A stretch of 64,000 nt of DNA, taken from Dioscorea cayenensis subsp. rotundata. Taxonomy: Eukaryota > Streptophyta > Magnoliopsida > Dioscoreales > Dioscoreaceae. Below, piece after piece: positions 24,549 through 36,423 of the stretch. A model generated the notes under the pieces. That model saw nothing but the letters and a program-made list of their open reading frames with translations. It was not told the DNA's origin and made no database searches. Every line of letters begins with the position of its first letter. Within the stretch, counting starts at the first letter, position 1. A program made the position numbers and the translations under genes. Location: NCBI RefSeq assembly GCF_009730915.1, contig NC_052484.1:5764021-5828020 (forward strand), written 5' to 3'.

Positions 24549-27500
24549 ATGGCTGTAGGAACAAAAATGTTGACAAGGCAGTGGATGTATAATCGGAATC
24601 TACCAGGAAGACAAGAATTGACCAATGAATTCATTATGGGGGTTGATGAATTTATTCAATTTGCAATTAATCAAGATGACTCATATAAAAATGGGGAAAA
24701 TATTAGGTGTCCCTGTTTCAAGTGCAAAAATATGCGATTCCTTCATCCAAATGATGTCTTTTTGCATTTATATCGCTGGGGGTTTAGAGAGTGCTATTGG
24801 AATTGGACTTGTCATGGTGAAGAATTATTCCCAATTAGTGAAGAGGCTAAGGAGATTGATGTTCAGACTTCAGATCATATAGCACAGGAGGGTGAGCAGA
24901 TGACTTGGGATCAAAAGATGATATATGATTGTCTTTGTTCTCATGTTCCACCAATGGATGAATCTCACTGTTATGACAAAGCTGGTCCAAGTGTGCAACC
25001 ACCATTAGATGGGCTAGTTTCTGATTTACAGAATGATGAAATAAGACAATTATCTAACAGATTTTTTGATGTATTAAAAGCTGCCGATCAACCCTTATAT
25101 GTGGGCTGTGAGAATCACTCTCAGTTGTCTTTCGTTGCTAGGATGTTATCTATCAAATTTGATGCTAATATGTCTGAGGCTACTTTCAATACCATGGTTA
25201 CCGCTATTAAGGAGATTCTTCTGTCAGATAACACAATGCCGATTGATTACTACCATCATAGAAAAACTATGAATGAATTGGGTTTACCTGTGGTTAAAAT
25301 TGATGCTTGCAAAAATGGTTGCATGTTGTACTGGAAGCATGATGCCATGGAAGTTTTTTTGCAAATTCTGTAATGAGCCAAGGCATAAACAATTAAAAAG
25401 TCAACATGGGGTACTTGATAATCACCCGCATAAAAGAATTGCACAAGAAATACTAAGATACTTGCCACTAACTCCAAGATTACAAAGGCTATATGCTTCT
25501 AATGCAACAGCAACACATATGACTTGGCATGCTACACACAAAAGAAATGATGGGGTAATATGTCATCCATCCGATGCTGAGGCATGGAAACATTTTGATA
25601 AAATTTATCCTGATTTTGCTAGAGAACCTCACAACATTCGATTGGGCCTCTGTGCGGATGGCTTTGCACCTCATGGACAATTTGGGAAGACTTATTCATG
25701 TTGGCCAGTAATTGTAACTCCTTACAACCTTCCACCGGGCATGTGCATGAAAAGCCCTTATATGTTTTTATCACTAATTTGTCCTGGGCCTAAAAATCCA
25801 AAAAAAGAACATAGATGTTTTTTTACAACCTTTGATTGAAGAGTTGAATAGTTTGTGGATTGTTGGTGCCATGACTTATGATGTTTCAAAAGATGAACAT
25901 TTTTTTATGAGGGCTGCACTTTTGTGGACAATTAGTGATTTTCCAGCTTATGGAATGTTATCGGGATGGAGTACTGCTGGGGTATTAGGATGTCCAATAT
26001 GTATGGAGAATTCCAATGCTTTTTACCTACAACATGGTAGAAAAGTAAGTTATTTTGATTGTCATCGGGTATTTTTACCTTGAAATCATTCCTATCAAAA
26101 AGATAAGAAGTCTTTTATCCGAGGTAGAGTGGAAAAGAGTGATCCATCTCCAATGTTGTCGGGGGAGGAAATTTTTCATCAGGTAATGTTTTTCCCAACG
26201 GCCATGGAGGACCCCATTAACACACCTGCAGAGTATGGAAAAAGTCACAAGTGGATGAAAAGAAGTATTTTTTGGAATCTACCATATTGGAAAACTAACT
26301 TGATCCGACATAATCTTGATGTGTTGCACATAGAGAAAAATGTGTTTGAAAATGTTTTCTATACTGTGATGAATGTGAAAGGGAAGAGTAAAGATAATAT
26401 GAAGGCCAGGAAAGATGTTGGAATTCTTTGTGACCGTAAGGAGATAGCAATTCCTTCAAATAGTATAAGTCAGACTATTCCAAAAGCATTATACACCTTA
26501 ACCAAAGATCAGAGGAGGGTTATTTGTGAATGGCTTCATAACTTGAGGTTTCCCGATGGTTATGCTTCTAATCTTGGAAAATGTGTTGATATGAATGCAT
26601 TGAAGATAACCTGCATGAAGAGTCACGACTGCCACGTATTTATGCAGAGACTTATCCCGATTGCTTTTAGAGAAATGGTACCCTCGTTCATATGGAATCC
26701 ATTAACATAATTGAGTATATTATTCCAGACAATATGCTCTGCTATGCTTGACATTGATAAACTAATGGAGTTAGAGAAAAAGGTTGCGGTGATTTTATGC
26801 AACTTGGAGAAAATATTCCCTCCATCTTTCTTTGATTCTATGGAGCATCTCATTATCCATTTGCCTTATGAAGCTAGAATTGGAGGTCCTGTTCAATATA
26901 GATGGATGTATCCCTTTGAGAGGTAACAAAAATTGCAATCTAACTTTATTGAATTTAAGATAATTTTGTTTAGTTTATGTAATGTTTTTTCATCCTTGTA
27001 CTTGTAGGTTTCTTTATGACTTGAAAAAAAAACATTCAAGAATAAGGCACATGTTGAGGGTTCAATTTGTCAAGCTTATATTGCACAAGAAATCAACATT
27101 TTTGCAGAACATTATTTTGAACCTCATGTATCATGTAGAAGGATGCGACCTCTATGAAATGATGAAGGGATTAATGATGGTGCCTTTGAACCTTTCTCTA
27201 TATTCAATTACATAGGTCGAAGTCAAGGTCGTCCAAAGATTAGATGGCTTTCTGAAAATAAGTTGCATGTGGCACATACTTATATATTACGAAATTGTCC
27301 AGAAGTGCAACCATATTACAAGTAAGTTATATTATCAATTAATAGAACAATCAATTTTACAATCTATATAATATCTAACTTCAATATAATTTTTTTAATT
27401 TTCTTACTTAAATGCGCATTCATAGGATATTTGTCAACTACCTACAAGGGAACTCTCTTGATGCCATCAATAAGGCAATTGATAAGCATTTTGCAAAGTG

Positions 27501-28284
27501 GTTTGAAAATTTTGTAAGTAATCATTTTAATATCTTGAAATTGCATCAAGAGAATGACAATACATCTCATATTCAATTTTTGGGTTTAGGTGGCAAATAA
27601 GGTCAATCAAGTCATTGATCCTCTCTTGCAAAGCCTTGCTTGGGGTCCATCTATGAAAGTGACAACATGGCCAGGATACTTCATCAATGGTTATAACTTT
27701 GATAGTGTCACCCATGGCATTGAGAAAGCCACCATGAATAGTGGCATATGTGTACAAGGGTCCAATGTTGAGGAGATATGCACTGATTTCTATGGTTTAT
27801 TGCAGGATGTAGTCCAACTTGAGTACCATGGTAATAGATGGAACCGTGTTGTCCTCTTCGAGTGTACATGGTTTGATCCAATAAATGGCACCAAGGTTAA
27901 TCCTTTATATAAATTGGTTGATGTTAATCGGAAAAAAATGTATGCAAAGTATGATCCATTTGTATTGGCACAACAAGCCATTCAAGTGAACTATATTGAG
28001 TATCCTAGCATGAAAAAGGATAAGGTTGATTGGTTAGCTGTGTGCAAGACAAAAGCTAAGAGAATGGTTGAGGCAAGTTGGCCAGGCAAAGATAGCACCG
28101 CATATCAAATGGAGGAAATTACATCAAATCCGGTTATCAGTATTATACAAGAGATTCCTTCTTTGGTTGATCCATAAGGCAAAAAACAATTTGCTGAATT
28201 ATCTGAACGGATGCAAGATATTTCAGAAAGTGAAACTGAGGAAGATGAAGAAGATGAGCAGGAAGATAATGAATATGAAGAAAT

Positions 28285-28317
<33 letters not shown>

Positions 28318-28336
28318 GGGAGAACATGACTTTTAA
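24549..28336 (+). pseudogene. CACTA transposase (TNPD/TNP2-like), decayed
   Basis: Domains in order: an N-terminal transposase-associated Cys/His region (CPCFKCKNMRF, 24549 on); the Transposase_21 core (FAREPHNIRLGLCADGFAPH, then SDFPAYGMLSGWSTAG); a DUF4218-type segment (FPPSFFDSMEHLIIHLPYEA, about 26815); a DUF4216-type segment (about 27800-28060); and an acidic tail ending in a run of aspartates at about 28287-28316. It is split over several frames. There are apparent 1-base shifts in T7 (25354-25360) and A7 (25800-25806), stops at 26081 (TGA), 26708 (TAA) and 28175 (TAA), and a further shift in the A-run near 27030. Introns near 26923-27007, 27320-27425 and 27517-27589 have GT-AG edges. 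Family proteins cut and join the element ends. Confidence 0.85.
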
Positions 28337-28572
28337 TTAATTACTAAATATCTTGTGTTTTTTTTTTTTATCTTTTTGACAAAAACTTCATATTTCTATG
28401 TTGTTTCTAGTTTTTTATGGATGTGTGTGGTGATAGATATATATCTCATTTATGATCATGTTTTTCTTCTACCTTTCTAATTAAGTTATTGACATTCTAA
28501 ATTTTTTTTTTCTTATCATTTATATTCACCCAAGTCTTTTATTGTTTGGATAGATTGTTTAGTTGAAGTGGG

Positions 28573-30644
28573 ATGACTCATTATCCAGACTATAGCTCTG
28601 TATCAGGTTTGGCTAGGTTTTTTTTTAAAGCATTTATCTTTTTGGTCAAGCTTATTATTTTATTATAATAATGTTGGTTGAATTATTTGTATAATATATT
28701 TATCGCATGAAACATCCTTGCTTTTCATGTATCCTTTAATTTGAGTGAAATTTGTTTCCATGTTTTACAACTTATAGGTCGGGGTCGATCGACATTGAGA
28801 CATGGTGGTCGATCTGTATCAGGCCGAGGCCGATCCACCTCAAGTATTCGTCAGAAGTCTGTTAGCTCGAAATTAGTCTCCAATACTTCACCAGAATTGG
28901 GAATGCCTCCATGTATACATCCAAATATTCAGGCACCAGAAGTGAGCCCATCGACTACACAATCTCCTTCAGCTTCACAGCCTCCACTAACTCCACATGC
29001 CGAGGCATCTACCCATGCCTCTGAGGACCAACATGAGGCAACAGAGGATCAACCCAATGAATCTAATAGCACTGGACTCCCGTGGCTTATTACTCCTGAT
29101 AGTGTAGTTATGTAAGTAAATTTTATTTTCTAAACATTTTACAATTATATATATAAATTCCTTAAGAAAATTCTTAAATTTTATAATTAAAATGTATTAA
29201 TTTCACTTTTTTCAGAGATTACGAAGTTAAAAGAGCAATACATGATTTGGTCCAAGGCCACTACAAAGAAGCATGGACTGGATGGGGAAAAGTGCCTAGA
29301 GATGTACGACAGAGAATGTTCACAGCTTTTAGGGTAAATATTATTTAATTAAATATATTGCTTTACTATTAAAAATATATTAATGTAGTTAATATTTCTT
29401 TCTTTAGGGTATTTACACATGGGAGTCGCAGCATGAGTCTATGATATTATGTCATTTCAATCATGAGGCGAGTGAATGGTTGAAAAAGCATTTATACCTT
29501 GCACGTACACTTTACAAGGCTCCTCTTGAGTGGATGACCCCTTCAGTTTGGGAAAGTTTGCAGAAATATTGGGGGTCGGAAGAGTTCAAGAAAATAAGTG
29601 AGCAAAACAAAAAGAACAGTGCTGTAAATGGGGCTTCTTCGTTTGTTATTTATCATGGTGGATCTGTCAGCACTGCTGTGCACCGACTCAGGCTTGTAAT
29701 GCCCATATTCTATTTAATAATAATAATAATAATTATTATTATTATTATTTATGATTTAGTTAATTCTTTAAATTTTTTATTATGCTATTATTTTAGATTG
29801 AAGACTTGGGTAGGGAACCGACACCAAAAGAATGTTTCATTCGCACTCACGGGAAGAAGGATGGCACCCTCGAGGGTGAGCGTGCTACACAAATTGTTGT
29901 AAGTATACTATAATTTCCTTAAGAAGTTAATTTATTTGAATCAATTTGTGAAATTAGTGTCTTTCTAGTAATGGTTTCATCAATTTATTTCCGAGTAATA
30001 GTTTCAATGAATAAATTTATTTACTTTATTATATGTGTATATATATATTCCTTTATAGGATACTTTAGATATTTATAAATTATTTTTTATTAATTAGATC
30101 TAATTTTTGATGGATGCAGGAACAATTTGATAAAGCCATTGCAGATAAGCGTGATCAAGGAGAAGATGAGAATTCTATCAACCAAAATGAATAGTGGGAC
30201 CGCATTGCTGTTGGAAGTCGTAATAGAGTGTTGGGAAAGGGCAATATAATTAGGCAAATGTCTTCAATCAATCACAAGCCACGTTCAGGGCCTTCTCATT
30301 CAAGTGGGCAATTATATGCCCAAATTAATGAGTTGCAGGCAGAGCTAGCAAAAACCCAAGCCGAGCATAATGCAATGCTAGCCGAGCATGATAAGATGCG
30401 AGCCGAACATGATGTGATGTGGATTGAGTGGACTCGTCGCGAGTCATTTGAAATGTCACTGCTTGCAGCACTTAGGGTTAAGGGCATTGACCTCTCCGAT
30501 ATGCATGTCGCTACTCTCACGAGATCTATCCCTAGAGCACCAACAGCGGAGGCACAATCGCATGTTGATGAGCACTCTCCGACAAGAAAGAGACATCACA
30601 CCACTCTTGATGGCCCCAATGATGAAGAAGAGGATATATGTTAA
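28573..30644 (+). CDS. Transposase_24 / TNPA-like CACTA accessory protein
   Basis: Six exons join with correct phase: 28573-28606 (ATG; ends TCAG|GT), 28778-29111, 29216-29333, 29408-29695, 29797-29898 and 30120-30644. The N-terminus is Arg/Gly/Ser-rich (GRGRSTLRHGG, then SGRGRST). The middle has the plant Transposase_24 pattern (GWGKVPRDVRQRMF; later GREPTPKECFIRTH). The C-terminal exon carries a coiled coil built on a sevenfold word repeated three times (AEHNAML, AEHDKMR, AEHDVMW). One in-frame TAG at about 30193 interrupts the last exon. Proteins of this kind accompany TNPD in plant CACTA elements and are thought to bind the subterminal repeats. It is nearly intact, unlike its partner. Confidence 0.75.
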
Positions 30645-33266
30645 AGCTTACTTTGAGTTTTGTCTTCTTAAAGTTGTTGGTGTAGAAGTTAGTATCTCTT
30701 CAACTGGCTGATAAGGAAGATGAAGCAACTATTCATACAATAGTTCACTTCAGTTTATTCAGCAACCATTCATTCTAATGTTTTCAAAAATTTTTGTTTG
30801 GGGTAAAGGTCATGAATTGTCTTTTAGCATGATTTTCTGTTTTCCAGGCTGCAAAACTTTCCTTGTGCACATGACTATAAGGGCTTGGTATGTTCTCTAA
30901 TTACCAATTCATTCTAGTTTTTATATGCATGTTTATTTATGTATTAATTTATATTGTTAGCTGTTAGAAATCCTTTAGACATTATGTATCAATGATTCGG
31001 TGTGCTTGCAGGGGTCTTGAATAGTAAAGCAAAGTGAAATGATGCAGATGATTGGATGGTGCATTTGTGCTTAACTTAAAAGTAATGTATGCTTAAACTC
31101 CGAGAACGAAATCATCTTATATGCTTAAATAGGATAAAATCATATGACGTAACATTGTTATGTCTTCTTCAGTTATAGGTGGACAATCATTTGGATATGT
31201 GTATATTGGTTTTATGACAATTCTTCTGATCCTACAATGGCAAAGAGATGATTATGTTCCAATAATTTATCATTTCCTCAATTGTCACTTCAGAAGAATA
31301 CATGAGGTATTATTTATTTATTTACTTGTATCATTCCTTTCCTTTGCTATACTTATGCACAGTTCTCATAGAGGCATTATATTCTTTTTCACTGTTAGTG
31401 CATATGCATTCAATGCACTGATTTCCTTGATCATGTTTAAGTTGCCAAACCATTTCCTTTCCTTGTTTTGGTATGAAGTATATTCATTTGTGTAAATTTT
31501 GGTTTCTATATGATGTGGGAGTTGATGAGGAGGAAAAGCCTTGAAGTTTTCCATAGCTCCTAGAAGTCTTGAGTTTTCCATAGCTCCTGGGAGTTGATGT
31601 GGAACTATCTCCACCACTGTATGATAGTTCATCTTTTTCACAAAAATCAAACGTGAACTTCAAGATGTTAATTATTCATTCTGATAAGATTAAATTAGAA
31701 ATGCCATATTAATGTTTGTTCCCTCTCATTTGGTTGTCAATGCTCCTTATGATATTCTCTTCTCTTTATTGACTATTCCCAATTGTAAATCAAACTGCGT
31801 GAACAACCATCAAAACCAAACATGTGAGGTTCACTATGTGAGTTCACATGCATGAGTCTTATTCAAAATAAATAGTGAAAGTTCAACTGCTCAACTGTTC
31901 AATTAGCAAACTGGGGTAGTTAGCTTTAGAGAAATTTCTGAGAAACCATTGAAGTGACAAATTGATGTAGTTTTATTTTGTGGATTGAATTGACTCAACC
32001 AGTTTAAATTTAGAGGGCTTACTGGGTCACAAAGTCAAAAGTTTGTCCTGGTGTGTTGTGCTAGGCATAGAGACCCACAAAATTATATAAAGGTAAGTCT
32101 TGGGAGTGCATACTTGGTCCAACACAGGGCCCAAATTTCTGACAACTCAAAAGGTAGAATTAGCAGGAAGATCAGCTAAATTAAGGTCTTTTCTTGGCTT
32201 TGTTGGGTAAATATTAAATTAAAAAAGACAAGAACTCAAGAAGTGAAGGACTACGCATGCAGAGTGTGATAAAAAATTAAAAAAAAAAAAAAATTAGACC
32301 CCTTACGCTTTACTTCTCTCATGATATTCCTTCTTATGTTAAATTGCATCATTTTCTTGGCTTTTGCTTCATACTTTGATTATTATTATGACTATTGATT
32401 GAACATTATGTTGTAGAATTATAAGTTTGCACATATACTTGTAATATTTTTATTTATGTTAGTCTTTCCGGGCTTGCACATATACTTGTAATATTTTTAT
32501 TTATGTTGCTTCATACTTTTATTGCTCTCGGAGCTTGGCTAATGGTGGTCCTTGTTAGTCTTTCCGGGCTTGTTTTAGGTGATGATGTATTGATGCACTT
32601 TGTTCTTGCCTTGATTTCATCAGGAAATAGAAGTTGAATTGTGTTCCAAAGCACTGTGTTCACTGTGTATGACCTTGTGTTGCTGCAAAATTATAAGCAC
32701 ATTGACACTAAGAGAGTTTTTCGTATTTATATTCATATTTCGTATTTCTGAGAACAAGTTCAAATGATTGAGGCTGTTGATATTATTTGCTAACCTGATA
32801 AGTTGCCTGCATTTTGGACATCTTTTTCCACATTTAGAAGTAGATGATTTCAAGCATTTCATGCAAAAACTGTCATAATTTGGAAGTCATCTCTCCAGTT
32901 GACTCCTATCCTAAACTTTTGCTTCAGCAGGGGAATGAAGACACGTTTAAGAATGCAAAACTGGGAGGACTTTAATGAATGGAAGGAACTTAAGTTTTAT
33001 CATCCACCTCCAGGTGAGTCCAAAACATTTTAATTACTTATTTTTATGTATAACTAATTGTTTTCTATTTGTTATATCAAAATATAGTAATTTATTAAAT
33101 TAATCATTCAACATTGATGTTCTTATCACTAAAAATTAAATATTTTAGTTGAAAAAACCATTCACGAAACTATCTTGTTGGTCCATGTCATTGTCTGAGC
33201 TGCTAGTCCTCTAATTTTTGCTTAACATTATTGTCAAGAATTCAGATATATGGATTGCTTAGCCAG
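30645..33266. other. CACTA internal noncoding region
   Basis: T-rich, intron-like sequence downstream of the transposase genes. An open run at about 32935-33014 (NWEDFNEWKELKFYHPPPG, followed by a GTGAGT donor) looks like another exon of captured origin, but I cannot assign it. A direct duplication of about 46 bp (GCACATATACTTGTAATATT) occurs at about 32428 and 32474. Confidence 0.4.
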
Positions 33267-33707
33267 CAATCCATATATATGGAGGAAAAGGAGATGAAAT
33301 GCTCAGGAATTCAGATGCTGTGGAGATCTTCTCAAGGACTGGTTTTGCAAGAGGACCTTTTCTTGATCAACCAAAGAAAATACTTGATCATGAGTGAGTA
33401 CTGATCTCAACGCAGATGGTGACTGTTAATATAATTTATTTATAAAATCATTAAGTTATTTGCAAGTTGGAACCGCCAAAGTCTTATTAAAGTATAAATT
33501 GCACCACTTGCCTTTAGTTTCCATTTTATAGAACAATTAAGTATGAACCATATATAAAATTAAGTAACATTTTTCTTGTTTGTTTGTTATTTATGCAGTA
33601 GGGTAGTCTCGCTTGGTGATTTGAATTATAGAATTTCATTGCATGAAAAGTCTACAAGGTCATTGGTGGCACAAAAGGAATGGAACACATTATTAGAGAA
33701 AGATCAA
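33267..33707 (+). pseudogene. Captured inositol polyphosphate 5-phosphatase fragment
   Basis: Two exons splice in phase across 33394-33598 (GTGAGT...TGCAG). The first ends LRNSDAVEIFSRTGF ... KKILDH. The second begins DRVVSLGDLNYRISL and ends EWNTLLEKDQ before GTATGG. GDLNYRI is the signature of the 5-phosphatase catalytic domain in plant type I enzymes, and the RNSDxxEI segment lies just upstream of it in that family. The residue before LGDLNYRI is Ser where family members have Trp. Only this small part of the catalytic domain is present, between the transposase genes and the right CACTA end, so it is a captured fragment without activity. Confidence 0.8.
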
Positions 33708-33884
33708 GTATGGTTGATTATTAATTCATTTATTGTTAGTCAGAAGATGTTGAAGAAGTTGATTAAAGGAATGTGTATGTATTGTTAATTCAATAAATAA
33801 TTTTTGTTTAGCAATTAAAAAAAATTGATGGGTGTAATTCAAGAAAATTTAAATAAAAATTATTTTTTTTATAAAATAAATAAA

Positions 33885-34240
33885 AGCGTGCCAAAAGCCG
33901 TGACAATTTTTTTCCCCAAAAACTGTGCCAATTATTGTGAAAAAATATAATATATAAAATCGTGCCAAAAAACCGTACCAAATACTGCACTATAAAACCG
34001 TGCCAAAACTGTGCCAAATATGGAACCGAAGTCCGTGCCAAATATCAATGTTAATATTTGGCACAATAGTAAAGAAAGGGTTCCAAACACAGTGCCAAAA
34101 TTTGGCACGGTATAAAAAGGCGGTGCCAAAATTTATTTGTGACCATTCTATAGGCATAGTTAATTTTTGGTGCCAAATACGGTGCCAAAATCAATTTGGC
34201 ACGGTTTTTAAACTCATTTCCGTGCCGATATCACCGTACC
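33885..34240. repeat. CACTA right subterminal repeat array
   Basis: Units of GTGCCAAA / TTTGGCACGG type occur in both orientations, matching the array at the left end of the element. The apparent frames over this array (33808-34041, 33932-34129, 34000-34266) are repeats of the word translated, not genes. Confidence 0.8.
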
Positions 34241-34591
34241 GATTTGGTATTTTTCTTGTAGTGTAACTTAATTTTCTCTTCTACATTTTGATGTTTTATT
34301 TATCTTGCATTTGTACTTTCTATTGGTCTAATTTAGTAGCGAAGAAAAGACTAGTGCCAGTGTAAAAAAACATAACCTTTCATGTGGAAGATGAAATTTA
34401 TCTTATGATTCTATTGTCTCACCTTCAGTCCATGATCATTTTTTTTTAATTACAAAATCTCAACTAAGCCTTGATTATTGATTTTTATGTTGTTTTTTAT
34501 TTTGATAATGTTCTATATGATATTTTTTTATATGGTTATTTATTTTTCTTTCCTGGAATTAATTTTCTTAGCCCTGAATTTGCATTTGCAG

Positions 34592-36423
34592 GAGGACATC
34601 ACTGCTAACACCTTACAATCTAAAGTGCGAGAAAGAACCACTTAGTTCCCGGTAAATTTTGCATTAGTAAATAAAGTTTCATCTGGTTGGTTTATGACTT
34701 TATTAAGTTGGAAAAATTTTGTACATCATGTGTTTTGGTTTCCTATTTTCCCGCTAAAGATTAAATATAAGAAAACAAGAACAAACAGACGGAAAGAAGG
34801 GGGGAGAAATAAACTGGGGCTTTATTAGTTGTAGACGATTCATCATAATGATATACATATATATATATATATATATATTTTTTCCTGATTATGGGTAAGA
34901 TATAATTTGGTAATGGGTGGCATCTGCAACAAGATGTGCACTTGTGCCCACACATATGGAGTTGGGATTTTGTTTGATTAATGGACCATTACTCAATTGC
35001 ATAGTTTGATTAAATACATCAAGTAGTCAGATTTCTAAAAAGAGCAAATTTCATATTTTCTTTAGAATGATTGTCTTAATACAAACTCTTAAGTGAGTTT
35101 CCTTTTTTTAGTCTTTTTATTTCCAAATATTATTATGAATGAATTTAATTGTTCATTTGGTGATAATCTTGATTTTGGAACTCTGGGTTATGCGACATCT
35201 ATGTTTCTGCCAGACAATATTATTCTAGCTAAAGATGAGCAAGTTTTAATTGATTATTTGCTCTAAACGGTTTTAATAATTATTTTTTCTGACATTGTTC
35301 TACTTAAAATCTCTTGCAGCCTTGGACCACTTGACTTCTACCCACAAACTCCTAACTATCCTGAAGAGACAATAACTAGGGAATATTTACAGTCAGGATA
35401 CAAGGAAACTGTTGAAGGAATCGAGGTGAATTTGATTGTCATTTCTGAGTATTGTTATTGGTGTCAATATGTTATAAATGTTCTCTCAGGCTTCTAGAAC
35501 TGATTTAAGAGTTATATATTGTGGATTTTATATGTCATCTATACTTTAGATTAATATGCTATGGTTTGGTTGCTTGTATTTAGAACATCTGGGATTTTGA
35601 ACTTGCTTAGCTTGTTTTAGCAATTATAGAATTGCAAAGACATACTATATGTACTATATGAATTATTTAATATTTATTACATTTTATCGATATGAATTGT
35701 TAATTCAAATTGTACTATTCTCAGACACAAGATCCAATCCATGAGTGAACCAAACAACCAAATCCAATCCTTCACATGAATGACATACATATTTATATTG
35801 TGTGCTGGCAAAATGCGGAATATACTCAACATGACAAAGACTGCCATTTTTTGATCTACATTTTCCAAGTTCTCCTCCAAGACAGAGCAAGTAATTTGGT
35901 TTCCTTTTTTAGTTTGAGTTTACAAACCTTTGCACCAAATTGAAAATCTATATGTTCTTCACATAAGAGTGAAAGACTTTAGTCTTGTAAGATTGTCATC
36001 TATTAATGTCTAAGATGAAAAGAGAGACAATATAATATAAATAGGAAACATAAAGAACATTATTGACCTTTATTTTATTTGGTAAATTTTTAGAGGTAGA
36101 AAAAGGCAATGTGATAGAGGATTATGAGGTGCTAGGGTAGGAATATAGAGAGGTTGAATAAGGGGTAGTTGGGTGAATGATTGCATATCCATACAACTGC
36201 CTACGAGTGTTTTTATGGAAAAACTGCAAAAGTGTATCCTTGATATATATATATATATACACATATTTCATTCTGCATCACATTTCATAATTCATAGCAC
36301 TACTTCGCCCATTATTTATTTAATCATTGGTTCCTTTTTTGGTTCTGCTAGGAAGCTAGAGAGATAGTGTTGACTAATGTTGCAGCGTTTGTGAAACCAG
36401 AATTCATTTTAAAATGCAAGGAG
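34592..36423 (+). pseudogene. MED12: Mediator subunit 12 (MED12) homologue, three exons
   Basis: Three exons join with correct phase: 34592-34651 (LLTPYNLKCEKEPLSSR), 35320-35425 (LGPLDFYPQTPNYPEE through GYKETVEGIE) and 36352-36423 (EAREIVLT through ILKCKE). Together they match the conserved N-terminal segment of plant MED12, part of the CDK8 kinase module of Mediator in the nucleus. No stop or frameshift is visible. The initiating exon is not found upstream, where the CACTA element sits, and the expected next segment is replaced exactly at the third exon's donor by another CACTA remnant. I therefore call it a truncated gene, though a scattered functional gene cannot be excluded from this window alone. 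Confidence 0.75.

Larger units (their letters stand above)
19400..34263 (+). mobile_element. Complete CACTA (En/Spm-like) element, 14.9 kb
   Basis: The left end CACTACAAGAAAAATTTC and the reverse complement of the right end, CACTACAAGAAAAATACC, are matching CACTA termini. The 3-bp TSD TAA flanks both (19397-19399 and 34264-34266). Arrays of a GTGCCAAAT-type word at both ends are the subterminal repeats that TNPA-like proteins bind. Inside lie a TNPD-type transposase and a Transposase_24-type gene, both on the plus strand, plus fragments of two host genes. Both transposase genes carry disabling changes, so it is probably no longer autonomous. Confidence 0.9.

Noticed and set aside
33808..34266. 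Frames with repeated GTVFGT- or KLCQI-like words
   Set aside because: Translations of the right subterminal array of the 14.9-kb CACTA element.
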